DNA of 64,000 bases from Chloroflexota bacterium (lineage in GTDB: Bacteria; Chloroflexota; Anaerolineae; J036; Brachytrichaceae): assembly GCA_025354985.1 (NCBI GenBank), contig JANXLU010000042.1, forward strand, positions 124,001 through 188,000, written 5' to 3'. Positions 1 through 7,664 of this stretch are shown piece by piece. The translations under genes and the position numbers were made by a program. How positions within the stretch are numbered: the first letter of the stretch is position 1; every line of letters starts with the position of its first letter. The notes under the pieces were generated by a model that worked only from the letters and a program-made list of their open reading frames with translations, did not search any database and had not been told where the DNA came from.

Positions 1-127
1 TTTCGCTCTTGAGCGAGGTCACGAATCCCCAGTAGAACGGGAACAATAGAAATAACAGGACCGCGCCTAACAGCAAATAGAAGGGCAGCGCCTTGAGCGC
101 CTTTCGGACGGCTGGATTTGTAGTCAT
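1..127 (-). CDS. Carbohydrate ABC transporter permease, MalG type (partial)
   Basis: Only the first 42 codons are inside the window; the gene runs off the left edge. The N-terminus has a short basic stretch and then one strongly hydrophobic segment (about residues 14-34) ending in PFYWGFVTSLK. This resembles the first membrane helix and following periplasmic turn of MalG/UgpE-type permeases. It starts one base after the stop of the MalF-type permease at 129-1058, so the two are almost certainly translationally coupled. The order binding protein, MalF, MalG is the usual one for family-1 sugar importers. The assignment rests on context plus a short piece of sequence. Confidence 0.8.
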   Translation of the reverse strand, partial: MTTNPAVRKALKALPFYLLLGAVLLFLLFPFYWGFVTSLKSE

Positions 128-128
128 G

Positions 129-1058
129 CTAGTCGTTTTGCTGCCGTCGGCGCACCATAATCAGGGACGCAACGATCAAGGCCGTCAATAGCGGGAACAT
201 GGTCATGGTCACCGCTGCTCCGAGCCCGATACGACCCGAACCAAAGGTTAACTGGTAGGAGAGCAAGGAGAACAGCGATGTTGCATCGTTTGGCCCCCCA
301 CGCGTCAGGAGGAAGGGAAGGTCGAAATCGCCAATCGTCCCAATGGTCGAAATTAGTACGACGACCATCACAATTGGTTGGATGATGGGAAACGTCACCC
401 TCCAGAAGGCTACCCAGGGCGACGCCCCATCAATCTTGGCGGCTTCCAAAATCTCGACTGAGACGCCCTGGATCGCGGCCAGGAACGTGATGCCAAAGAA
501 GGGCAGGCCACGCCAGATGTTGATCCCGATGAGCGACGCCATGGCAAATCGTTCGTCCCTCAGGAATGGAAGGTTTTCCGAGAAAATGTGCAGTTTCTCC
601 ACCAGAATGATATTTGCGACACTGAATCCCGGAGCCAGGATCCATTGCCAGATCATGGTGCTGAACACCGTGGGCATGATCCAGGGCAGGAGCATCAAGG
701 CCTTCACATAGCGCTGCCCGACGAAGGGACGGTTCAGGATTGAGGCCAGGCCCAGGCCCCCCAGGAACTTCAGGGCCAGGGCGAACACGGTATATACGAT
801 GGAATTGATGACCGTCCGCCCATAGGGACCATAGCTAAAGAGCTTTTGGAAATTCTCAAGACCGGTAAAGTTTGCAGGGCCGCCGGACTCCTTGTCCGTG
901 AAGCTGAGATACACGGCGTATACAAACGGATAGGCCATCATCACGATCAGGAAAATGAAGCCGGGGCTGAGCAGGATGGGTCCGAGGGTGCTTTCCCGGT
1001 AGAAGAGACGGGAAACAAATGCGCCGGTGGTTCGGTTTTGGGAACTTGGCGATGCCAT
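129..1058 (-). CDS. Sugar ABC transporter permease, MalF/UgpA type
   Basis: Inner-membrane subunit of a binding-protein-dependent sugar importer, 309 residues, usual for the family. Six hydrophobic segments are visible, the first at about 27-50. The EAA cytoplasmic loop that docks on the ATPase is clear near residues 202-227, with the core EAAKIDGASPWVAFWRVTFP. It follows the solute-binding gene (1143-2480) and precedes the partial MalG-type gene by one base. A perfect palindrome lies in the 84-base gap to the binding-protein gene and may lower permease expression relative to it. No ATPase gene is visible; such systems often share an MsiK-type ATPase encoded elsewhere. Substrate specificity cannot be read from the sequence. 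Confidence 0.93.
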   Translation of the reverse strand: MASPSSQNRTTGAFVSRLFYRESTLGPILLSPGFIFLIVMMAYPFVYAVYLSFTDKESGGPANFTGLENFQKLFSYGPYGRTVINSIVYTVFALALKFLGGLGLASILNRPFVGQRYVKALMLLPWIMPTVFSTMIWQWILAPGFSVANIILVEKLHIFSENLPFLRDERFAMASLIGINIWRGLPFFGITFLAAIQGVSVEILEAAKIDGASPWVAFWRVTFPIIQPIVMVVVLISTIGTIGDFDLPFLLTRGGPNDATSLFSLLSYQLTFGSGRIGLGAAVTMTMFPLLTALIVASLIMVRRRQQND

Positions 1059-1095
1059 AGGTGGAACTCAGGCGAGATCGCGGTGTCGATAAGAG

Positions 1096-1125
1096 TCAGG
1101 CATCCGGGCGCGCCCGGATGCCTGA
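1096..1125. repeat. Perfect 30-bp palindrome between binding-protein and permease genes
   Basis: The 15-base arm tcaggcatccgggcg is followed at once by its exact reverse complement, so the axis lies between 1110 and 1111. In the leftward transcript it folds into a very stable GC-rich hairpin just after the binding-protein gene and before the permease gene. There is no T-run on either side. Intercistronic hairpins here commonly protect the upstream message and reduce read-through, giving more binding protein than permease. The core GGCATCnnGGCG recurs in the palindrome inside glcF (36898-36936). Confidence 0.85.
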
Positions 1126-1142
1126 TCAACGCGGACTGCGGA

Positions 1143-2480
1143 TTAAGCCAGCACTTTTAGATCAGAGATGTCCTTCAACGCGCCATCCAGGGCCTTGCGG
1201 GGATCTCCGGAGGTTGCGGCTGCGGCGAACATCTTGCCCACCACGAGCTTTGTCTGCATCAGGCTCGACAACTTGCTCTGGTTCTTAAGGTTATAGCCGG
1301 CCGGCAGCGCCAGCTTGAACATTTCCTTGGCGATGGCGAGCTTTGGATCACTCGGCCAGATCGGCTCAGTCTCGTACTTCGGCAGCACCGGCAGGATGTA
1401 TCCCTGACCGGCCTGATAGAACTTGCTCAAATTCTTGATCGCAAAGAAATCCCGGATGTAGGCCTTTGCGGCATCCAAGTTGGCACCCGTGGTCTTATTC
1501 AGAATTCCCCACCAAGGCAGCGTGCATGCGCCGAAGCGGCCGGCCGGGCCCTTTGGCGGAACTGCATGGTTCATGCCCTCAGCGACAGCCGGGAAGTTTT
1601 TCTTGGCCGGAAGATAGATCGTGTTGACGTTGGCGGTCAGCGAGATCTTGCCCTGATTGAAGGCCGTGTTGTTCGCGCCGTCGTCGTAGGCGATTTCATC
1701 GGGGTCGCCGGCTTGCTTGTGGAATTTGATGAAGTAGTCGAGGGCGGCCAATGTTTCCTTGCTGTCCAAGGCAATTGAGCCGTCGGGGTTGAATTCCTTG
1801 CCACCAAACGCCCACAGCATGATGTAGGGGGCCGCGTTACCATCGCCGCCTGCTTTGTCGCCCATCGTCCAACCAAACGGGTGACCCGCGGCCTTGAGCT
1901 TGGTGCCCGCCACAAGCAGGTCATCGAAGTTGTCCGGAAATTTGTCGTAACCGGCTTCCTTGAACCAGTCCTGGCGGTAGTTCATAAACCAGTTGTGCTG
2001 CCCAAGAGGAACAGCGATCCAGCGGCTGCCGTCGTTGCACTGGAAGGTCCCGGCTGGTAGGTAACCGCCGCCTTCAGCGGACAGAGCCTCGGCCACGGTT
2101 GAAACATCGGCCAGGCTCTTGCCATACTGAGCCGGGGCATCGGCGAGCTGGATGATGTTGGCGCCCTGACCGGTCTCGATAGCGGTCTGAATCTTGGCGC
2201 CAAGGTTCGTTGACTCGCGCGTGAAGTTGATGGTCACACCGTTTTGTGTGCCCCAGTCCTTGGCAAACGCGTCGATGACCGGGTCAAGCTCGGGTAAGAA
2301 GCTCCACGCGCCACCCAGCCAGTTGATGGTCGCGCCCTTGAGGACAACCGGGCCGGAACTGCCGCCCGGCCCAGCGGCGGGTGCCGCACAGGCGGCCAAA
2401 GTGGTTGCGCCAGCGCCAATGGCCACCAGTCCTGCTGCTTTTAGTAGTTTTCGGCGAGACACACGTTTGGTTTGGTTCAT
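1143..2480 (-). CDS. Extracellular sugar-binding lipoprotein of ABC importer
   Basis: Solute-binding protein of family 1 (MalE-like), 445 residues, anchored outside the cytoplasmic membrane. The N-terminus has a twin-arginine-like motif SRRKLLK (residues 8-14), a hydrophobic stretch and a lipobox LAAC with Cys31. A short Ala/Pro/Gly linker follows. The mature part has the family's spacing of aromatic and Asp/Gly-rich stretches (for example residues near IMLWAFGGKEFNPDG). It is the first gene of the leftward operon. A Shine-Dalgarno AAGGAG sits about 8 bases before the ATG. A promoter with TTGACA and TAGACT lies 66-95 bases upstream inside a palindromic operator. The ligand is unknown. Confidence 0.93.
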   Translation of the reverse strand: MNQTKRVSRRKLLKAAGLVAIGAGATTLAACAAPAAGPGGSSGPVVLKGATINWLGGAWSFLPELDPVIDAFAKDWGTQNGVTINFTRESTNLGAKIQTAIETGQGANIIQLADAPAQYGKSLADVSTVAEALSAEGGGYLPAGTFQCNDGSRWIAVPLGQHNWFMNYRQDWFKEAGYDKFPDNFDDLLVAGTKLKAAGHPFGWTMGDKAGGDGNAAPYIMLWAFGGKEFNPDGSIALDSKETLAALDYFIKFHKQAGDPDEIAYDDGANNTAFNQGKISLTANVNTIYLPAKKNFPAVAEGMNHAVPPKGPAGRFGACTLPWWGILNKTTGANLDAAKAYIRDFFAIKNLSKFYQAGQGYILPVLPKYETEPIWPSDPKLAIAKEMFKLALPAGYNLKNQSKLSSLMQTKLVVGKMFAAAATSGDPRKALDGALKDISDLKVLA

Positions 2481-2546
2481 CTTGGACTCCTTTTGAATAG
2501 TTGCTGATCGTTACGAAGAAATCGTCTTTTCGACGAATTGAAACTC

Positions 2547-2575
2547 AGTCTATCAGAGTGCTTGTTAATTGTCAA
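2547..2575 (-). promoter_or_regulatory. Leftward promoter of the first ABC operon
   Basis: On the minus strand TTGACA (2575-2570) is followed after exactly 17 bases by TAGACT (2552-2547), a 6/6 and 4/6 match to the sigma-70 consensus. The -35 box is formed by the left arm of the 31-bp palindrome at 2562-2592. The predicted start of transcription leaves a leader of roughly 60 bases that carries the AAGGAG site of the binding-protein gene. Confidence 0.65.
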
Positions 2576-2592
2576 CAGTTGACAATTAACAA
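2562..2592. promoter_or_regulatory. Perfect 31-bp palindromic operator in divergent promoter region
   Basis: The 15-base arm ttgttaattgtcaac, a single central A (2577), then the exact reverse complement. It holds the -35 hexamers of both divergent promoters, so one bound dimer would block both. The inner part TTGTCAACAGTTGACAA resembles the TnGT...ACnA half-sites used by GntR/FCD regulators. The obvious candidate is the GntR-family gene at 5870-6571 in the rightward operon, but binding is inferred. Confidence 0.75.
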
Positions 2593-2607
2593 CTTGTCCC
2601 TTATAGT
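2579..2607 (+). promoter_or_regulatory. Rightward promoter of the dehydrogenase operon
   Basis: TTGACA (2579-2584), a 17-base spacer and TATAGT (2602-2607) form a near-consensus sigma-70 promoter. The ATG of the next gene is at 2618, only 10 bases after the -10 box, so the transcript would have a leader of about 3-5 bases and no room for a Shine-Dalgarno site. The -35 lies in the right arm of the palindrome. Confidence 0.75.
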
Positions 2608-2617
2608 GGCGACGTAA

Positions 2618-3592
2618 ATGGAAGCAGAACTTGATCTCGTCTTGCGACTGTACCGCACCATGGCCGCAATCCGGCTGACCGAAGAACGCCTTGCTCAGTC
2701 ACATCAAGCAGGCTTGGTTCATGGCGCCTGTCATACTTATGTTGGTGAAGAGGCGGTGGCAACCGGTGTTTGTGCACACCTGACCATGCGGGATAGCGTA
2801 TTTAGCACCCATCGTGGACATGGACACGCGCTGGCCAAGGGTGTGCCCATGGCCGAGGTGATGGCCGAACTTTACGGGCGGGAGTTGGGATGCTCGCAGG
2901 GTCGTGGCGGATCCATGCATCTGTTCAAACCCGAGGTCGGACTCATGGGCACCAGCGGCATCGTAGGACCGTGCATTTTGCAGGCCACCGGCGCAGGTTA
3001 TAGCAGCAAGCTGATGAAAACAGGTGCGGTTGGTGTGGCTTTCTTTGGCGATGGCGCCTCCAACAATGGCGCCTTTCACGAAGGTCTGAATCTCGCAGCG
3101 ATTTACAAGCTGCCGGTGTTGTTTGTGTGTGAGAACAACATGTATGCCACCGAGGTGCCCATGAGCTACGCGGCGGGCAACACGGACGTGTATATGCGGG
3201 CAGCCGGATACAACATTCCCGGCATCAAGGTCGATGGCAACAATGTCCTGGCGGTTTACGAGGCCGCCGGCACGGCAATAAAGCGCGCGCGCGCGGGCGA
3301 GGGGCCCACGCTGTTGGAATGCAAAACCTATCGCACCCGGGTGCATGCCGAGGGCATGAAGGAATCCGGCTATAGACCCATGGAGGAAATTGCGGCGTGG
3401 AAGGCGCGTGACCCGCTCAAGCTTTTGCGGGAACAGGCGATGCGGGATGAGATATGCGGCGATCCCGAATTTGACGAGGTGCACAGCAGTGTCGCCGGCC
3501 AGGTTGCAGCCGCTCATAAGCAAGCCGTGGAAAGCCCATACCCTGAAGGAAGGGATGCGCTGAGCCACGTTTACTACGAGGTGCAGGCATGA
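2618..3592 (+). CDS. TPP-dependent 2-oxoacid/acetoin dehydrogenase E1, alpha subunit
   Basis: Alpha subunit of a heterotetrameric thiamine-diphosphate E1 that decarboxylates a 2-oxo acid (or cleaves acetoin) and passes the acyl group to lipoyl-E2. It has 324 residues, typical of the PdhA/AcoA group. The TPP/Mg motif starts at GDG (144-146) and ends at ENN (172-174). The active-site stretch STHRGHGHALAKG is at about 63-75. It is the first gene of an operon followed by E1 beta (4-base overlap), E2, a GntR regulator and a hydroxyacid dehydrogenase. It is nearly leaderless. Length and lack of an E3 gene favour an acetoin-dehydrogenase-like or specialised complex rather than the main PDH, but the substrate is not proven. 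Confidence 0.93.
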   Translation: MEAELDLVLRLYRTMAAIRLTEERLAQSHQAGLVHGACHTYVGEEAVATGVCAHLTMRDSVFSTHRGHGHALAKGVPMAEVMAELYGRELGCSQGRGGSMHLFKPEVGLMGTSGIVGPCILQATGAGYSSKLMKTGAVGVAFFGDGASNNGAFHEGLNLAAIYKLPVLFVCENNMYATEVPMSYAAGNTDVYMRAAGYNIPGIKVDGNNVLAVYEAAGTAIKRARAGEGPTLLECKTYRTRVHAEGMKESGYRPMEEIAAWKARDPLKLLREQAMRDEICGDPEFDEVHSSVAGQVAAAHKQAVESPYPEGRDALSHVYYEVQA

Positions 3593-4566
3593 AAGAGTTG
3601 ACCTATACCGCCGCCGCGCGCGAGGCCCTCACCGAAGAAATGGCGCGTGATGCCACTATTTTTGTGATGGGCGAAGGGATCGGTAAGCGTGGCGGGAATT
3701 TCAACACCACCGCGGGTCTGTTCGACCTATACGGCGGCGTTCGGCTGTGCGACACACCAATTACCGAGCGTGGCTTTATTGGGCTTGCGGTTGGCGCAGC
3801 CATGACCGGCACGCGACCGGTGATCGATTTCATGTTTGTCGATTTCATCCTGGATGGCATGGGTGAAATCATGAATCAAATGGCCAAGATGCAATACATG
3901 AGCAGCGGCCGGCTCACGATGCCGGTGGTGTTGCGAGGATGCATCGGTATCGGTGGCGCTTCGGCCACTCACCATTCGGGAAATTATTACGCCATGTTTG
4001 CCAACGTGCCGGGCTTGCGTGTGGTGGTGCCCACAACCCCGGCCGATGCAAAGGGTTTGTTTAAGACTGCACTGCGCGGCTATGACCCGGTGTTGTTTCT
4101 TGAACATAAATCCCTGTTGAACACCAAGGGGCCGGTGCCCGAAGAGGATGTCGCGATTCCTTTTGGTGTTGCCCGGATCGCGCGCGAGGGGCACTCGGTC
4201 ACCGTCGTTGCGCTTACGGTGATGGTCAATCGCGTGTTGCAGGTGGCGGATACGTTGGAAAAGGAAGGCATCTCGGTTGAGGTGATCGATCCGCGCACCG
4301 TGTCTCCACTGGATACGGACACGATTTGTGCTTCGATCAAAAAGACTGGACGGGCGCTGGTTGTGGATGAGGCCTTTGCACCATGCGGCATCGGGGCGGA
4401 AATCGCCGCCCGGGTCATGGAGACGGCCTTTGATGAGTTGGATGCTCCGGTTCGACGCTTGAACGGTGCATTTGTACCCACGCCCTACAGCCCTCCGTTG
4501 GAGAGTGTCATCGTTCCGTCCAATGACGCGATTGCGACGGCCATCCGGGATCTGGTGCGGGAATAG
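3589..4566 (+). CDS. TPP-dependent 2-oxoacid/acetoin dehydrogenase E1, beta subunit
   Basis: Beta subunit (325 residues) that completes the E1 active site with the alpha subunit encoded immediately upstream; start and stop overlap as ATGA. The stretch DTPITERGFIGLAVGAA (about 55-71) has the conserved Glu60 that activates the TPP aminopyrimidine. The C-terminal transketolase half ends with the usual PTPYSPPLE stretch. It lies two bases before the E2 gene, consistent with stoichiometric production of the complex. Confidence 0.94.
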   Translation: MKELTYTAAAREALTEEMARDATIFVMGEGIGKRGGNFNTTAGLFDLYGGVRLCDTPITERGFIGLAVGAAMTGTRPVIDFMFVDFILDGMGEIMNQMAKMQYMSSGRLTMPVVLRGCIGIGGASATHHSGNYYAMFANVPGLRVVVPTTPADAKGLFKTALRGYDPVLFLEHKSLLNTKGPVPEEDVAIPFGVARIAREGHSVTVVALTVMVNRVLQVADTLEKEGISVEVIDPRTVSPLDTDTICASIKKTGRALVVDEAFAPCGIGAEIAARVMETAFDELDAPVRRLNGAFVPTPYSPPLESVIVPSNDAIATAIRDLVRE

Positions 4567-4568
4567 CC

Positions 4569-5843
4569 ATGGCCACTGAAATTGTCATGCCCAAGCTGGG
4601 TTGGACCATGGAAGAAGGCACCCTTGTCGAATGGAAAAAGCAGGATGGCGATCGCGTCTCCCCCGGCGAGATTTATATGCTTGTGGAGAGCGACAAATCG
4701 GTCAATGAAATCGAATCCTTCGAGGAAGGAATATTGCGCAAACTGCCCAACGGGCCAAACGTAGGCGAGACCGTAAAAGTGGGCACGGTGATTGGATACC
4801 TTCTCGCACCAGGCGAAAAGGCGCCGTTTGAAAAGGACGCGCCATCGGTGCAGACCTCATCCGCCGTGGCCAAGCCCGCATCGGCGGCGGCCCATGAAGC
4901 AGGTCATCAGTTGGCACCGGTGCTGCGTAACGGCCTGCCGCGGATCAGCCCACGTGCGCTTCGCGTTGCCCGTGAGCTGGGCGTGGATTGGAAATCGCTG
5001 ACCGGCAGTGGCACCAGCGCGCGCATCCTCGAGCGGGATGTTCGAAACGCCCACGCCAGACCTGCCGTGGCGCCGCAAGCCTTGGCCGGTCCCGTCTCAC
5101 AGCCAGCTGGCACGGCCCCGAAAGCTCCCGCGCTGACCATTGCTGCCGCGCCGGCCGTGGTGACGCCGCCGTCCGCCACCCGTCGGCTGATCGCTCAACG
5201 GTTGCAAACCAGCGCCCAGACCACCGCGGCGGTCACGCTTACTACTGAAATCGACGCCACAGAGCTCGTCAAGCTTCGTGAAGTGTTGAAAACGCGGACC
5301 GGGTACGTGGTTCCCGCCTACACCGATCTGTTTGCAAAAATCTGCGCCCTGTCCTTGCGCCTTCACCCTGCGATTAACGCATCCTGGACGGACGGCGGGA
5401 TCGTGGCTCGGGACGGTCAGGACATTGGCATAGCCGTACAAACCGACCGCGGGCTATTGGTTCCGGTGTTGCGGAGCCCGGCGACAAAATCAGTGGCGAC
5501 CGTCGCCACCGAGTCTGCCGCGCTCATCCAACAGGCCCGCGAAGGTACGCTGGGCGCCGGGGCCATGCAAGGTGCATCGGCTACCATTACCAATCTTGGC
5601 ATGTTTGGTGTGGATGGCTTCACCCCAATTGTGAATCTTCCCGAATCTGCCATCCTGGGTATGGGCCGGATAGTCCCCAAGGTCGTGGTGATTGACGAAG
5701 CGACTGAGAAGACGGCAATCCGCAAAATGATGGTACTAAGTTTGACCTTTGACCATCGATTGGTGGATGGTGCACCCGCGGCGCAGTTCCTGGCCACGAT
5801 TCGTGAGTACGCTGAGCAACCCTATCTTTGGCTGACCGGGTGA
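4569..5843 (+). CDS. Dihydrolipoamide acyltransferase E2 component
   Basis: E2 core of the 2-oxoacid dehydrogenase complex, 424 residues. It has one lipoyl domain (about 1-80, lipoylated Lys43 in ESDKS), an Ala/Pro-rich linker, a peripheral-subunit-binding domain (about 124-160, ISPRALRVARELGVD) and a catalytic acyltransferase domain (about 195-424). The active-site motif HRLVDG is at 396-401 with His396 and Asp400. The subunit-binding domain implies an E3 partner, yet no dihydrolipoamide dehydrogenase gene is in this window. The GTGA at its end could start the next gene. Confidence 0.93.
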   Translation: MATEIVMPKLGWTMEEGTLVEWKKQDGDRVSPGEIYMLVESDKSVNEIESFEEGILRKLPNGPNVGETVKVGTVIGYLLAPGEKAPFEKDAPSVQTSSAVAKPASAAAHEAGHQLAPVLRNGLPRISPRALRVARELGVDWKSLTGSGTSARILERDVRNAHARPAVAPQALAGPVSQPAGTAPKAPALTIAAAPAVVTPPSATRRLIAQRLQTSAQTTAAVTLTTEIDATELVKLREVLKTRTGYVVPAYTDLFAKICALSLRLHPAINASWTDGGIVARDGQDIGIAVQTDRGLLVPVLRSPATKSVATVATESAALIQQAREGTLGAGAMQGASATITNLGMFGVDGFTPIVNLPESAILGMGRIVPKVVVIDEATEKTAIRKMMVLSLTFDHRLVDGAPAAQFLATIREYAEQPYLWLTG

Positions 5844-5869
5844 CTCGGCGCTGGAACGTTGCCCAAATC

Positions 5870-6571
5870 ATGACCATTACCAACCAGTCACCACTTTCAC
5901 TGCTCAGCGCACCCCCAAAGCGCAGCTTGAGCGATGAAGTTGTCGACCGGTTGCGCGAAGCCATCATCAGCGGCGCCATGCCCCAGGGTGAACGTCTGCG
6001 TGAGGAGACGCTCGCGGAAACGCTGCAGGTAAGCCGTGGCCCGATTCGTGAGGCGCTGACCAAGCTTGAACGGGAGGGCTTGGTGTCGATCAGCCCGAAC
6101 CGCGGTGCCACGGTCGCACGTCTCTCACGCGAGGACCTGGATGAGGTTTACAGCCTGCGCTTTGCAATGGAGAGTCTCGCGGTGAGGCTTTCTGCAAAGA
6201 CTGGCGACGCGGCCTGTCTGGCCGAAATGGAGAGTTGCGTCCACAAAATGGGTGACGCGCTTGCCCATGGCGCGGATGCCATCCGCAAGACCGCCGAGTT
6301 GGATGTACGCTTTCACAAAAAACTGGTACAGTCCTGCGGTCATAAGCTATTGCTCCGGCATTGGACCGAACTGCGTCCCCAGATTCATTGGTTGCTGCTG
6401 AAACGCAATATCAGCGACCCTGATTTTCGCGACTATGCCGTCTCAACCCACTCCATTATTTTGAACGCCATCCGGGACCACGACGAGAGTCGCGCGTTGA
6501 CTGAATTGGATCAGCATCTCCGTGGCTCATACACACGCGTGGCCAGCAGTTATACAAAAACCAAACCATGA
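5870..6571 (+). CDS. GntR-family transcriptional regulator, FCD subfamily
   Basis: Probable ligand-responsive repressor of about 233 residues. A winged-helix GntR domain spans roughly residues 20-85 (LSDEVVDRLREAIISG, then the recognition helix around VSRGPIREALTKLER). An all-helical FCD ligand-binding domain follows, with metal- or acid-binding His/Asp residues in LDVRFHKKLVQ. These proteins usually sense the organic acid of the pathway they sit in. I chose the ATG at 5870; a GTG at 5840 overlapping the E2 stop would add ten residues. It overlaps the next gene by four bases. The operator at 2562-2592 is its likely site. Confidence 0.88.
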   Translation: MTITNQSPLSLLSAPPKRSLSDEVVDRLREAIISGAMPQGERLREETLAETLQVSRGPIREALTKLEREGLVSISPNRGATVARLSREDLDEVYSLRFAMESLAVRLSAKTGDAACLAEMESCVHKMGDALAHGADAIRKTAELDVRFHKKLVQSCGHKLLLRHWTELRPQIHWLLLKRNISDPDFRDYAVSTHSIILNAIRDHDESRALTELDQHLRGSYTRVASSYTKTKP

Positions 6572-7527
6572 AACCAACCATCCTGCTCGTATTTGGCGGT
6601 GATTCAGAGTGCGAACGCACCGTCCTCGCTCCGTTAGATCCTGAATTTATCCAGATGCCCGATTGTGATCATCCTGACGCGACGGCGGCATTGGCCAGGG
6701 CCGATGCACTCATTGTGGCGCTTCAACGCGTTGATGGCGCGCTTTTGGATCGCGCGCCCAATTGCAAGATTGTGAGCCGGTTGGGCGTTGGTTTTGACAC
6801 GATTGATATTCCGGCCGCCACCCAGCGTGGCGTGCAGGTGACCTACGTGCCCGATTATGGGGTGGACGAGGTGAGCGCCCAGGCCATTGCGCTGATCATG
6901 GCGTGCATGCGCGGCGTGGTGCAGCAGGCAAACGACACCCGTGCAGGCAAATGGAATGGGATCTCAGTGGCCCCGGTGAAGCGCCTGCGGGACTCCACCT
7001 GCGGTGTGGTCGGCTTTGGTCGCATCGGGCGTGAGACCGGTCTAAAGGCGCGCGGTCTCGGCTTTCGCGTGTTGGTATACGATCCATTGGTGGACCCGGC
7101 CAACATTCGCGCCGCGGGATGTGAGCCCGTGAGTTTTGAACAGCTCCTGGCTGAGAGTGACTATGTGACGCTCCATACTCCATTGAGCGAAGGCACGCGC
7201 CATCTCATCAATGCCAAAACGCTTCGATTGATGAAGCCAACCGCCTACCTGGTCAACACCGCGCGTGGTGGTCTGGTGGACGAAGCTGCACTGATTGAAG
7301 CCCTGGACGCGGGTGTGCTGAAGGGTGCCGGCATTGATGTGTTGCAGAAAGAGCCGCCGCCACCCGATCATCCATTCCTGCACCACCCAAAGATCATTGT
7401 GACACCACACTTTTCGTTTTACAGTGAGGAAGCGGTTCGTGAGCTGCACACCCGTGGTGCTGAAGAGGTTTTGCGCAAACTGACCGGACAGCCGCCGCGC
7501 TGCCCGCTCAACAAGGTTGGCGCTTGA
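6568..7527 (+). CDS. D-isomer-specific 2-hydroxyacid dehydrogenase
   Basis: NAD(P)-dependent oxidoreductase interconverting a D-2-hydroxy acid and a 2-oxo acid, 319 residues. The Rossmann motif GFGRIG is at 149-154. The catalytic triad is intact: Arg233 (NTARGG), Glu262 (KEP) and His281 (TPHFS). It is closest in style to the C-terminal-binding-protein/phosphoglycerate-dehydrogenase-like group. The ATGA overlap with the GntR gene puts it in the dehydrogenase operon, so it may supply the 2-oxo acid used by the E1/E2 complex. It is followed by a 137-base gap in which I find no clear terminator. Confidence 0.92.
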   Translation: MKPTILLVFGGDSECERTVLAPLDPEFIQMPDCDHPDATAALARADALIVALQRVDGALLDRAPNCKIVSRLGVGFDTIDIPAATQRGVQVTYVPDYGVDEVSAQAIALIMACMRGVVQQANDTRAGKWNGISVAPVKRLRDSTCGVVGFGRIGRETGLKARGLGFRVLVYDPLVDPANIRAAGCEPVSFEQLLAESDYVTLHTPLSEGTRHLINAKTLRLMKPTAYLVNTARGGLVDEAALIEALDAGVLKGAGIDVLQKEPPPPDHPFLHHPKIIVTPHFSFYSEEAVRELHTRGAEEVLRKLTGQPPRCPLNKVGA

Positions 7528-7664
7528 ATCAGTTGCCGGCGGAAATGCGCGACGCCTGTTATCAAATCTTACAAGGAGGTGTTCCACCCGACAAAAAAAT
7601 TTGAAGTTCCAGTTTATTCGTATTGAGTGTGTTTGTTCGTAAAAACAAGATTTAGGAGATTTCC

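Noticed and set aside
7573-7580. A perfect Shine-Dalgarno AAGGAGGT between the hydroxyacid dehydrogenase and the second binding-protein gene.
   Set aside because: No start codon lies within a usable distance and no frame of reasonable length follows. It is part of a small ggtg-ttc-cacc hairpin instead.
7630-7650. ttgtt...aacaa near 7630 as a second site for the GntR operator.
   Set aside because: Only the outer five bases match the palindrome at 2562-2592 and the core TTGTCAAC is missing.
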